From: JBGPBY01 sp041481485
GTDB lineage: Bacteria > Acidobacteriota > Terriglobia > 20CM-2-55-15
Assembly: GCA_041481485.1 (NCBI GenBank)
Contig: JBGPBY010000085.1
Span: 1-18,394, forward strand
DNA: 18,394 bases
Direction: 5' to 3'
Notes under the pieces: generated by a model
What the model saw: the letters and a program-made list of their open reading frames with translations, nothing else
Databases searched by the model: none
What the model was told of the DNA's origin: nothing
Part shown: piece after piece, positions 6,684 to 13,501 of the stretch
Layout: every line of letters begins with the position of its first letter
Numbering within the stretch: position 1 is the first letter of the stretch
Position numbers and translations under genes: made by a program

Positions 6684-6851
6684 TGTAGGGGGCGGACTAT
6701 CAAGAAATCCCTCTCCCAACGGGAGAGGGCGGCCGAAGGCCGGGTGAGGGGTACCACAAGTAAAAACTGTTTCTTGCGGTACCCCTCACCGGCCGCTGCG
6801 CGGCCCCCTCTCCCGTTGGGAGAGGGATTTCTCGATAGTCCGCTCCCTACA
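6684..6851. repeat. Composite long inverted repeat between bioD and bioA
   Basis: The left arm 6684-6755 (72 nt) and right arm 6778-6851 (74 nt) are largely reverse complements, with a 22-nt spacer. The outermost parts are TGTAGGGGGCGGACTAT on the left and ATAGTCCGCTCCCTACA on the right, related to the GCGGTCTATGACCGC palindrome family. Inside each arm lies a CCCTCTCCC/GGGAGAGGG hairpin, then a GGCC-rich hairpin and a GTGAGGGGTACC end. The element is therefore one palindrome family with another nested in its middle. It ends 10 nt before the bioA start codon and contains no gene. Confidence 0.93.
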
Positions 6852-6861
6852 GTCGCTCCAT

Positions 6862-8193
6862 ATGCATCGCGATAGACCCAGTCTCTCGGCGCGCGATCGT
6901 GCCAGGCTCTGGCATCCGTACACTCAAATGAAGACCGCGCCGGATCCGATTCCCATCGTTCGTGGGGAAGGCGTCTGGCTTTACACCGACGATGGACGGC
7001 GGCTGCTCGATGCCACTTCATCATGGTGGGTCAACATTCACGGCCATGCGCACCCGAAACTCAATGAAGCTCTGGCCTGTCAGGCGGCAAAACTCGAACA
7101 CGTCATGTTTGCCGGGTGCACTCACGAACCGGCAATCGAGCTTGCGGAACGATTGACGAAGATTCTGCCGTCCGGTCTCACGCGAATCTTCTATTCGGAC
7201 AATGGATCCACTGCCGTAGAAGTCGCCATCAAGATGGCAATTCAATATTGGCAAAATCGAGGGGAATCCGGACGAAAGGAATTCGTCGCACTCCATCACG
7301 GATATCACGGCGACACGGTCGGCGCGATGTCGCTCAGTGAAGACTCCATTTTCACACAGGCGTTTCAGCCTTTGCTCTTTCCGGTTCATCGTGCGCATTC
7401 GCCGTATTGTTACCGCTGCCCGGTTGGACTCGATCGCTCTCGATGTCATATTGAATGCCTGCAGGATCTGGAACGGACACTCTCAGATCACCCTTCTATT
7501 GCCGCCGTTGTCGTCGAACCAATGCTGCAGGGCGCCGGCGGCATGATTGTGTGGCCTCACGAATTCTTGCGCGGCGTCCGCGAACTTTGCGATCGCTTTG
7601 GAGTCCTGCTGATTGCAGATGAAATCCTGACTGGCTTTGGCCGCACAGGAAAAATGTTCGCCTGCGAACACGCAGATGTCCGCCCCGACATCATTTGTTT
7701 GTCGAAAGCACTCACTGGCGGATATATGCCGCTCGCCGTCACCGCCACGACGGAAGCCGTGTATGAATCCTTCCTCGATGACGATCGTTCCAAAGCCCTC
7801 TTTCACGGGCATTCGTACACGGCGAATCCTCTGGCTTGCGCCGTTGCCATTGCCAGTTTGAAATTGTTTGAAGAAGAGCGGACTCTGGAGCATGTCCAGG
7901 CCTTATCCCGGCAATTTCGCGACCGACTGGAGACTCTACGTGGCAAACCCAATGTTGGCGATATTCGTGGGATCGGAATGGTCGCCGTCATCGAACTTGA
8001 AACGAAGAATGGCGGATACCTCGACGATATCGGTCCCAGACTCACGCGGGAGTTCGTTCGTCGCGGCCTTCTGCTTCGCCCACTTGGCAACATTTTGTAC
8101 TTCATGCCGCCTTATGCCATTACCAGCGGCGAGGTGGATTGGGCTTTCGGTCAAATCGATGAGGTTATTCAGTTATTCGCTACTGAACTTTGA
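6862..8193 (+). CDS. bioA: Adenosylmethionine-8-amino-7-oxononanoate aminotransferase BioA
   Basis: A 443-residue class-III PLP aminotransferase that converts KAPA to 7,8-diaminononanoate, in E. coli with S-adenosylmethionine as amino donor. Visible features are LWHPYTQM (16-23), SSWWVNIHGHAHP (53-65), YSDNGSTAVEVA (111-122), HHGYHGDTVGAMS (145-157), IADEILTGFGRTG (251-263), and the PLP lysine Lys282 in LSKALTGGYMPLA; the length matches the family. A four-cysteine cluster, C-x2-C-x8-C-x3-C at Cys183, 186, 195 and 199, is present; I recall Cys-bearing variants in part of the family. The start is the first ATG, 6862, with a weak ribosome-binding site, because the inverted repeat 6684-6851 ends 10 nt upstream. 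It is the last gene of the bio cluster, 222 nt after bioD. It may depend on read-through across that repeat or on its own promoter. Confidence 0.95.
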   Translation: MHRDRPSLSARDRARLWHPYTQMKTAPDPIPIVRGEGVWLYTDDGRRLLDATSSWWVNIHGHAHPKLNEALACQAAKLEHVMFAGCTHEPAIELAERLTKILPSGLTRIFYSDNGSTAVEVAIKMAIQYWQNRGESGRKEFVALHHGYHGDTVGAMSLSEDSIFTQAFQPLLFPVHRAHSPYCYRCPVGLDRSRCHIECLQDLERTLSDHPSIAAVVVEPMLQGAGGMIVWPHEFLRGVRELCDRFGVLLIADEILTGFGRTGKMFACEHADVRPDIICLSKALTGGYMPLAVTATTEAVYESFLDDDRSKALFHGHSYTANPLACAVAIASLKLFEEERTLEHVQALSRQFRDRLETLRGKPNVGDIRGIGMVAVIELETKNGGYLDDIGPRLTREFVRRGLLLRPLGNILYFMPPYAITSGEVDWAFGQIDEVIQLFATEL

Positions 8194-8293
8194 ATCGAGC
8201 CGGCTGCAGTACGGTTTGAGCGTCGGGATTGTTCCCGCCTGATATCGGATCGCACCGGAGACGATCCAGGATAGAAGAATCGACGGACGACGT

Positions 8294-8506
8294 GTTCCCA
8301 GCCGCGTTAGCGGCGGCAGATCCCTTAGCCACCGGCGTAAGCCGGTGGAATTTGAGCTCAAGAACCCAATAAGCCGCGTAGCGGCGACAGATCAAGAAAA
8401 TTGGTAGACCTGTCGTGCCTTACGGCACTCTATTCTTCGTCGATTGATATCCCACCGGCTAACGCCGGTGGCTAAGGGAACTGCCGCCGCTAACGCGGCT
8501 GGGAAC
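8294..8506. repeat. Nested long inverted repeat, family 1, copy 2 (best preserved)
   Basis: The arms 8294-8348 and 8452-8506 (55 nt each) are reverse complements with only about two differences. Each holds an outer GTTCCC, the hairpin GCCGCGTTAGCGGC, a GGCAG-CCCTTAG link, and the hairpin CCACCGGCGTAAGCCGGTGG. Within the 103-nt centre lies an inner, more diverged inverted pair: GCCGCGTAGCGGCGACAGAT (about 8373-8392) facing ACCTGTCGTGCCTTACGGCA (about 8408-8427). Folded as RNA or single-stranded DNA it would give a cruciform-like structure. It lies between bioA and the cytochrome gene and has no coding content. Confidence 0.93.
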
Positions 8507-8723
8507 GCGGCGGCCACTGGATTTTCCCCTCGTTTTGCTTGAATTCGATCTCTAACCGTATCCAACGTCAATCTTTAGTCGTATCCCATTGTGGGGATTA
8601 AATCCGATATTGGTTTCGACCACCCAATTCAAGAGTTGTCGGCCAACCGTAATCGTGTTAAAAGACATGGCTTTAACGCAAAATTCCTGAAATAGGATAT
8701 AGCCGTAAAGGGTAGCTTTTTCT
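8507..8723 (+). other. Leader region of the 8724-15535 operon
   Basis: About 215 nt without a repeat or convincing gene; a minus-strand frame crosses it but shows no family features. It probably carries the promoter for the downstream operon. One loose candidate just before the gene is TTTAAC followed 17 nt later by GGATAT (within about 8670-8698), but this is weak. AAAGGG (8707-8712) is a possible ribosome-binding site for the ATG at 8724. Confidence 0.35.
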
Positions 8724-11138
8724 ATGAAGCATATGAAGCGACTATTGTTGGGTGCTGTCCTCGTCCTGATCGCCTTCACACCTGCCGTCATGAAAACCGC
8801 GGCGATGCAAACGGGAACTCCGGCCAGTGGAAGTGCCGATCCCAACCGCGCGCTGGTGTCGACGTACTGTTACGGCTGTCACAACACTCGCGCAAAGATG
8901 GGTGGTCTGGCGCTCGATGAGTTGGATACGCAACCGATTGGCGCTCACCCGGACGTTTGGGAAAAGGCAGTTCGCAAGTTGCGTGGACGCCTGATGCCTC
9001 CGCCGGGCAGTAAGCAGCCGGAACAGCCGGACGTCGACAAACTGGTGTCCTACCTTGAAACCAGTCTCGATGCGGTGCCCAACGGACCGAATGCGGGGTA
9101 TGTACCGATTCAGCGAATGAATCGCACGGAGTATGCGGCTGCGGTCAAGGCCCTCGTCGGCGTAGATGTCAACTTAAAGGAAGTTCTTCCCGTAGACGAC
9201 AAAATCGGCAATCTCGACAATATCGCCGCCGCGCTGTCCGTTTCTCCGTCGTTTGTCGATCAATACGTCGCCGCGGCCCGGAAGATCGCGAAACACGCTG
9301 TTGGGGATCCCAGCCTCGAAGACGAGACGTACAAACTCTCGCAGAATCGGGGAGGGGAAGGCATGCCGCTCGGGATTCGAGACAACAGCGGCTTCAGGAT
9401 GAAACTCAATTTCCCGGTCGATGGCGAATACCGCTTCAGTATCCTTTTTCCCGATCAAGTCGTTGGCCTCTATTTGGGGAGCCTGGAGAACGAGAGCACG
9501 ATTGTCTTCATGATCGATGGCAAGATCATGTTCAAAAAGCCTATTGGCGGACTTGCAGACCTCACGCTGAACAATCGCAAAGCCGGAGACGGACGCCAGC
9601 AGATCGTGGATCGATTCAAGAAAGTGGCGATCCCGGTTCAGGCCGGTGTTCACGACGTGGTGATCGGATACATCGAGCGTTCGCGTTTTGAATCCACGGA
9701 TGCGCTGGGGGGCGGCGGTCGAGGAGGCGGCGGGAATTATCCAAATCTTGGCGATATCGAGATTGCCGGACCCTATAAACCAACAGGTGCTGTATCGGCT
9801 CCCGGCCGCGCGATGATCTTTGTATGTGATCCGAAGACTGCGGGGGAAGCGCCCTGCGCAAAACAAATCGCACAAAATCTGGCAAAGCGCGCCTACCGCC
9901 GGCCCGTTACGGACGCGGATGTCGCCCGGCTGATTCCATTCTATGAAGCCGGACGCAAGGAAGGCGGAAACTTCGATCAGGGTGTCCAGCGGCTTGTGTC
10001 TGCAGTCCTGGTGAGCCCGGATTTCCTCTACCGCGCGATTCGCGGACCAGAGGGAACGAAACCCAACACGGAGTTTGTTCTCACAGATCTGGAACTGGCG
10101 TCGCGCCTTTCCTTCTTTCTTTGGAACGCCCCGCCGGACGACGAACTACTGAATCTTGCTATAGGGAATGGCTTGAATAAGCCCGCAGTTTTGGATGCGC
10201 AGGTCAAGCGGATGCTCCGCGATCCCCGCGCGTCGAGCCTGGCCAGCAGTTTTGCAATGAAATGGTTGAGCCTGGACGATTTGGATACTGTCACTCCCGA
10301 TCCGAATCTCTTTGGTCAGTTCAACGACGCCTTACGCCAGGACTTCAGCAGAGAAGTGGAATCTTTCATCAGCAGCATTCTTTTGGAAGATCACAGCGTG
10401 GTGGATTTGCTGACCTCGAAGTCCACGTTTGTAAACCAGCGGCTGGCGCAGCACTACGGGATCCAGGGAGTCACGGGGGCGCAATTCCGGAAAATCGAAC
10501 TGACCGATGAGAGACGCTTTGGCCTGCTCGGCAAGGCCGCGGTCCTGCTGCGGACATCGTATCCAGACCGTACGTCCCCGGTCCTTCGTGGCGCATGGAT
10601 TTTGGGCAGACTGCAGGGTACGCCACCGACGCCTCCTCCTCCAACCGTCGAGAACCAGGACCTTGCGCAGAAACAGGGAGAAGCGCCAAAGACGGTGCGG
10701 GAACGTTTAGAGAAGCATCGCGACAATGCGACGTGCAGGCAGTGTCACGGCGTGATCGATCCCATGGGATTGGCGCTTGAGAACTTCGATGCGATTGGGC
10801 GATTCAGAACCAACGATGCCCAGGCGAACAATGCACTAATCGATGCCAGTTCCGTGTTGCCGAACGGAATCGCCATCAACGGCATCAACGAACTGCGCCT
10901 ACAGCTGGCGAGCCGCCCCGCGGTGTTCGCCCAGGCATTCAGCGAAAAGCTGATGATGTATGCGATCAACCGGGAACTGGATTATTTCGATATGCCCCAG
11001 GTTCGCGCAGTTGTTCGCGGCGCGGCAAAAGACAACTACACGTTGTCCTCACTTGTTCTTGGAATCGTGCACTCGGATGCGTTTCGTAAACAAGGCCCGG
11101 CTCCTGCTTCGAAGGCTGTGGCTGCAAATAGCAAATAA
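8724..11138 (+). CDS. Di-heme DUF1587/DUF1595/DUF1592/DUF1588/DUF1585 exported protein
   Basis: An 804-residue exported protein of the type first noted in planctomycetes. Residues 1-28 are a signal peptide. A first c-type heme site, CYGCH (Cys49, Cys52, His53), is followed by MPPPGSKQPE, typical of the PSCyt1-like N-terminal cytochrome domain (about 41-115). The order then appears to be DUF1587 (about 127-190), a beta-rich insert (210-355) with a short GGGGRGGGG patch at 329-337, DUF1595 (about 380-440), DUF1592 (about 450-577), DUF1588 (about 595-695) with a second heme site CRQCH (Cys671, Cys674, His675), and DUF1585 (about 710-785). Domain borders are estimates from memory. These proteins are periplasmic or envelope proteins of unknown substrate, usually paired with DUF1552, as here, 14 nt downstream. 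Redox activity is inferred from the hemes. Confidence 0.9.
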   Translation: MKHMKRLLLGAVLVLIAFTPAVMKTAAMQTGTPASGSADPNRALVSTYCYGCHNTRAKMGGLALDELDTQPIGAHPDVWEKAVRKLRGRLMPPPGSKQPEQPDVDKLVSYLETSLDAVPNGPNAGYVPIQRMNRTEYAAAVKALVGVDVNLKEVLPVDDKIGNLDNIAAALSVSPSFVDQYVAAARKIAKHAVGDPSLEDETYKLSQNRGGEGMPLGIRDNSGFRMKLNFPVDGEYRFSILFPDQVVGLYLGSLENESTIVFMIDGKIMFKKPIGGLADLTLNNRKAGDGRQQIVDRFKKVAIPVQAGVHDVVIGYIERSRFESTDALGGGGRGGGGNYPNLGDIEIAGPYKPTGAVSAPGRAMIFVCDPKTAGEAPCAKQIAQNLAKRAYRRPVTDADVARLIPFYEAGRKEGGNFDQGVQRLVSAVLVSPDFLYRAIRGPEGTKPNTEFVLTDLELASRLSFFLWNAPPDDELLNLAIGNGLNKPAVLDAQVKRMLRDPRASSLASSFAMKWLSLDDLDTVTPDPNLFGQFNDALRQDFSREVESFISSILLEDHSVVDLLTSKSTFVNQRLAQHYGIQGVTGAQFRKIELTDERRFGLLGKAAVLLRTSYPDRTSPVLRGAWILGRLQGTPPTPPPPTVENQDLAQKQGEAPKTVRERLEKHRDNATCRQCHGVIDPMGLALENFDAIGRFRTNDAQANNALIDASSVLPNGIAINGINELRLQLASRPAVFAQAFSEKLMMYAINRELDYFDMPQVRAVVRGAAKDNYTLSSLVLGIVHSDAFRKQGPAPASKAVAANSK

Positions 11139-11152
11139 AGGGAGATCAACCA

Positions 11153-12469
11153 ATGTTCATCACGAAAAAACATCTATCCCGCAGAACGGTACTGAAGGGT
11201 GCCGGAGTTGCTTTGGCCCTGCCGTTCCTGGATGCCATGGTCCCAGCCGCCACCGCACAGTCTCAAACCGCTGCCGCCGGGAAGCTGCGTGCCGGCTTCT
11301 TCTATATTCCACACGGCGCGATCCAGGGCAACACCGCCCATGGTCCTGCCATGGACCGATGGACCGCGAGCGGATCTGGCGCCGAATTCAAGTTGAATGC
11401 CATCATGGAACCGCTGGAACCCTTCAAGAAATATGTCTCGACCATCGGGAATCTTATAAATGCCTCCAGCGCAGGATCGGTACACACGAAAAATCCAGGT
11501 ACCTGGTTGAGTTGCAGCAATCCGGCTGTGACCCTCGATCAGCTCATCGCCAAGCAAATCGGTCAGGAGACGACGCTTCCATCTCTGCAAGTTTCCTCGG
11601 AAACCACGACCCAGCAAGCTGCCGGGAATGGTACGGCCACCGCCGCTACGGTGTCGTTTCGCGACGCCAACACCCCGCTTCCGATGGAGTACAACCCTAA
11701 GAAGGTTTTCAACGAGTTGTTTGGCGTGACCACGCCTGTGGAGCGAGTCGAAATTGCCAAGCAGACCGACAGCCTTCTGGACTTGATCCTGGATCGGACG
11801 AAAACACTTCAGAGTCAGCTGGGCGCTTCCGACCGCATCGCTCTCGACGGGTATCTGGAAAGCGTTCGTGAAATCGAACGCCAGACACAGTTGATTGCCG
11901 CCACGGATACTTCCAAGATGCATATCCCCGAGCGTCCGGTCGGAGTGCAGGACGATTTTGACAAGCAGGTGGATCTCCTTTTTAACTTGATTGCAATCGC
12001 GTATCAGGCCGACATCACCCGCGTCGTTTCCTACGTCATGGTGGCGGAAGGTACGAACCAAACCTACAATTTTGCGCCTGTTAATGTTCCGGATTCCTTC
12101 CACCCCGTGTCGCACCATGCCAACGATCTGGAGAGAATCAACAAACTGGTGAAGATCCAGACCTGGCACATCGACCGGTTCGCCGCGTTCCTGAAAAAGA
12201 TGTCGGAGACTCCGGATGGCGATGGCTCCTTGCTGGATCATTCAATTTTCATGTACGGATCGAACATGGGCAACAGCGACCAGCACAACAATTACCCGAT
12301 TCCGACCGTCATTGTCGGCGGTGGTAACGGCAAGTTGAAGCAGGGCGGGCAGCACATTGCGATGCCGGACCGGACGCCGTTTGCAAATGTCCACCTGACG
12401 TTGCTGAACAAGGCTGGTATCGAAACTCCCAAGTTCGCCGACAGCACGGGCATCATTTCAGCGCTGTAG
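11153..12469 (+). CDS. Tat-exported DUF1552 family protein
   Basis: A 438-residue protein. The N-terminus carries a twin-arginine signal (SRRTVLKGAG at 9-18, then a hydrophobic stretch to TAQS), so it is exported folded, probably with a cofactor. The mature part matches DUF1552: FFYIPHGAIQG near 49-59, MEPLEPFKKYVSTIGNL, a conserved GTWLSC region, FDKQVDLLFNLIAIAYQADITRVVSYVMV, and near the C-terminus MYGSNMGNSDQHNNYPIPTVIVGGG. The family is distantly related to DUF1501/sulfatase-like folds, but no reaction is established. The start is ATG 11153, with GGGAG (11139-11143) upstream. Its strict pairing with the upstream DUF1592-type protein is well known from genome neighbourhoods and suggests a joint function. 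Confidence 0.92.
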   Translation: MFITKKHLSRRTVLKGAGVALALPFLDAMVPAATAQSQTAAAGKLRAGFFYIPHGAIQGNTAHGPAMDRWTASGSGAEFKLNAIMEPLEPFKKYVSTIGNLINASSAGSVHTKNPGTWLSCSNPAVTLDQLIAKQIGQETTLPSLQVSSETTTQQAAGNGTATAATVSFRDANTPLPMEYNPKKVFNELFGVTTPVERVEIAKQTDSLLDLILDRTKTLQSQLGASDRIALDGYLESVREIERQTQLIAATDTSKMHIPERPVGVQDDFDKQVDLLFNLIAIAYQADITRVVSYVMVAEGTNQTYNFAPVNVPDSFHPVSHHANDLERINKLVKIQTWHIDRFAAFLKKMSETPDGDGSLLDHSIFMYGSNMGNSDQHNNYPIPTVIVGGGNGKLKQGGQHIAMPDRTPFANVHLTLLNKAGIETPKFADSTGIISAL

Positions 12470-12485
12470 CGGAACGAAAAATCGC

Positions 12486-12510
12486 GCGCGGTCTATGACC
12501 GCGCCTACAG
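12486..12510. repeat. Partial copy of the GCGGTCTATGACCGC palindrome
   Basis: GCGCGGTC (12486-12493), TAT, GACCGCGC (12497-12504), then CTACAG. This is the centre and right flank of the full palindrome at 13455-13485; the left flank is lost. It ends 5 nt before the AGGAG ribosome-binding site of the MBL-fold gene. An in-frame ATG at 12495 lies inside it but lacks a Shine-Dalgarno. Confidence 0.85.
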
Positions 12511-12527
12511 CTCTCAGGAGGCTAAGA

Positions 12528-13451
12528 GTGGATCGCAGACAAGTAATCAAAGGCGCGGTAACCGGAGTGCTGTCACTATGGGCGGCACCCCTGGTGCGCG
12601 CCCAACAGGCAACTACCGGAGGCGCTGTCAGCAAGCTGACCGATAAGATCGCGGTGGTAGACGGAGGCGGCAGCAACGTTGTTGCTTTCTCCACGGGCGA
12701 TGGTCTCCTACTGGTTGACAGCGGCGTTCCGAAGTTCGGCGACAAACTCGTTGCCGCGCTAAAGGGTGTCGCAGCCAATTCGAAGGTCAATACACTTTTC
12801 AATACTCATTACCATCTCGATCAAACGGGTAATAACGAATTGTTCGCTGCGGCAGGTGCAAAGATCATTGCGCACGATGTCACGCGTCAATGGATGGCCA
12901 CGGATTATTGGATGCCTGCGGAGGAGCGTTACGAGAAAGCGCGTCCGAAGGCCGCATGGCCGACAGAAACGTTCTTTAACACGGGATCCATGAAGGCCGG
13001 CGGGCAACAGGTCGATTACGGTTATTTGCTTAGCGCACATACCAATGGCGACATCTACGTGCATTTCAAGGATTCCAATGTTCTCGTCGTGGGCGATATC
13101 GCATCGCCCGTGAAAGACCCGGAACTGGATTGGCCAACCGGCGGTTGGATCGGCGGTCGCGTCGACGCAATGGATCTGTTGCTCAAGATCAGCAATGAGC
13201 AGACTAAATTTGTTCCAGGTACCGGCCCGGTGATGACGCGTGCCGAGTTCAAGGCCGAACGGGAAGTGATGGAAGTCGTCCGCCAGCGGGTGTTCAAGCA
13301 GGTCATGGCAGGAGACGGCCCCCAGGATATGTTGGATGGGGGCGTGATGAAAGGTCTCGCGCGAACCTGGAAGGATCCCTACAAATTCCTGTATGCCGCA
13401 GCCAAAGGTTGCTGGGGAAACAATAACAAGCTGGACCAGAGTGTCGTTTAG
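12528..13451 (+). CDS. Tat-exported MBL-fold metallo-hydrolase with altered site-2 ligands
   Basis: A 307-residue protein. Residues 1-26 are a Tat-like signal (DRRQVIKGA at 2-10, then a hydrophobic run to VRAQQ). The fold is metallo-beta-lactamase-like: VDSGVPKFGD (64-72), the metal motif THYHLDQTG at 93-101, SAHTNGD (169-175), VVGDIASP (187-194) and VPGTGPV (229-235). His94, His96 and His171 would form the first metal site and Asp190 the bridge. At the second site only Asp98 is conserved: Gln99 replaces the usual His of HxHxDH, and Thr232 stands where PGHGP normally gives a His. The start is GTG 12528, spaced 7 nt from AGGAG (12516-12520); an upstream in-frame ATG lies in a repeat. It is third in the operon. 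The substrate is unknown; the usual guesses are thioesters, lactams or phosphoesters. Confidence 0.88.
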   Translation: MDRRQVIKGAVTGVLSLWAAPLVRAQQATTGGAVSKLTDKIAVVDGGGSNVVAFSTGDGLLLVDSGVPKFGDKLVAALKGVAANSKVNTLFNTHYHLDQTGNNELFAAAGAKIIAHDVTRQWMATDYWMPAEERYEKARPKAAWPTETFFNTGSMKAGGQQVDYGYLLSAHTNGDIYVHFKDSNVLVVGDIASPVKDPELDWPTGGWIGGRVDAMDLLLKISNEQTKFVPGTGPVMTRAEFKAEREVMEVVRQRVFKQVMAGDGPQDMLDGGVMKGLARTWKDPYKFLYAAAKGCWGNNNKLDQSVV

Positions 13452-13454
13452 CGG

Positions 13455-13485
13455 CTGTAGGCGCGGTCTATGACCGCGCCTACAG
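13455..13485. repeat. Perfect 31-nt palindrome, GCGGTCTATGACCGC family
   Basis: The two 14-nt arms, CTGTAGGCGCGGTC and GACCGCGCCTACAG, flank TAT and are exact reverse complements. It begins 3 nt after the MBL-fold stop codon and ends 6 nt before the GGAGG of the ankyrin gene. Related sequences occur at 12486-12510, 15615-15744, 6684-6851 and about 17831-17855. Confidence 0.95.
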
Positions 13486-13501
13486 TTTTGTGGAGGTTCG
13501 A

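Noticed and set aside
6684..6851. Composite repeat considered as a biotin riboswitch or BirA operator
   Set aside because: The sequence belongs to dispersed palindrome families also found elsewhere in the window, and lies before bioA instead of at the operon start. No known biotin riboswitch exists and no BirA-like operator was recognised.
9174..9875. Minus-strand frame (233 codons) within the di-heme protein gene
   Set aside because: It shadows conserved plus-strand codons and has no domain or ribosome-binding site; chance frames like this are common at this base composition.
11174..12241. Minus-strand frame (355 codons) antisense to the DUF1552 gene
   Set aside because: It is fully contained in a clear Tat-exported DUF1552 gene on the other strand and has no recognisable domain or upstream signals.
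12495..12527. ATG at 12495 as the start of the MBL-fold protein
   Set aside because: It lies inside a repeat, has no Shine-Dalgarno, and would put extra residues before the Tat signal; GTG 12528 has AGGAG at the right distance.
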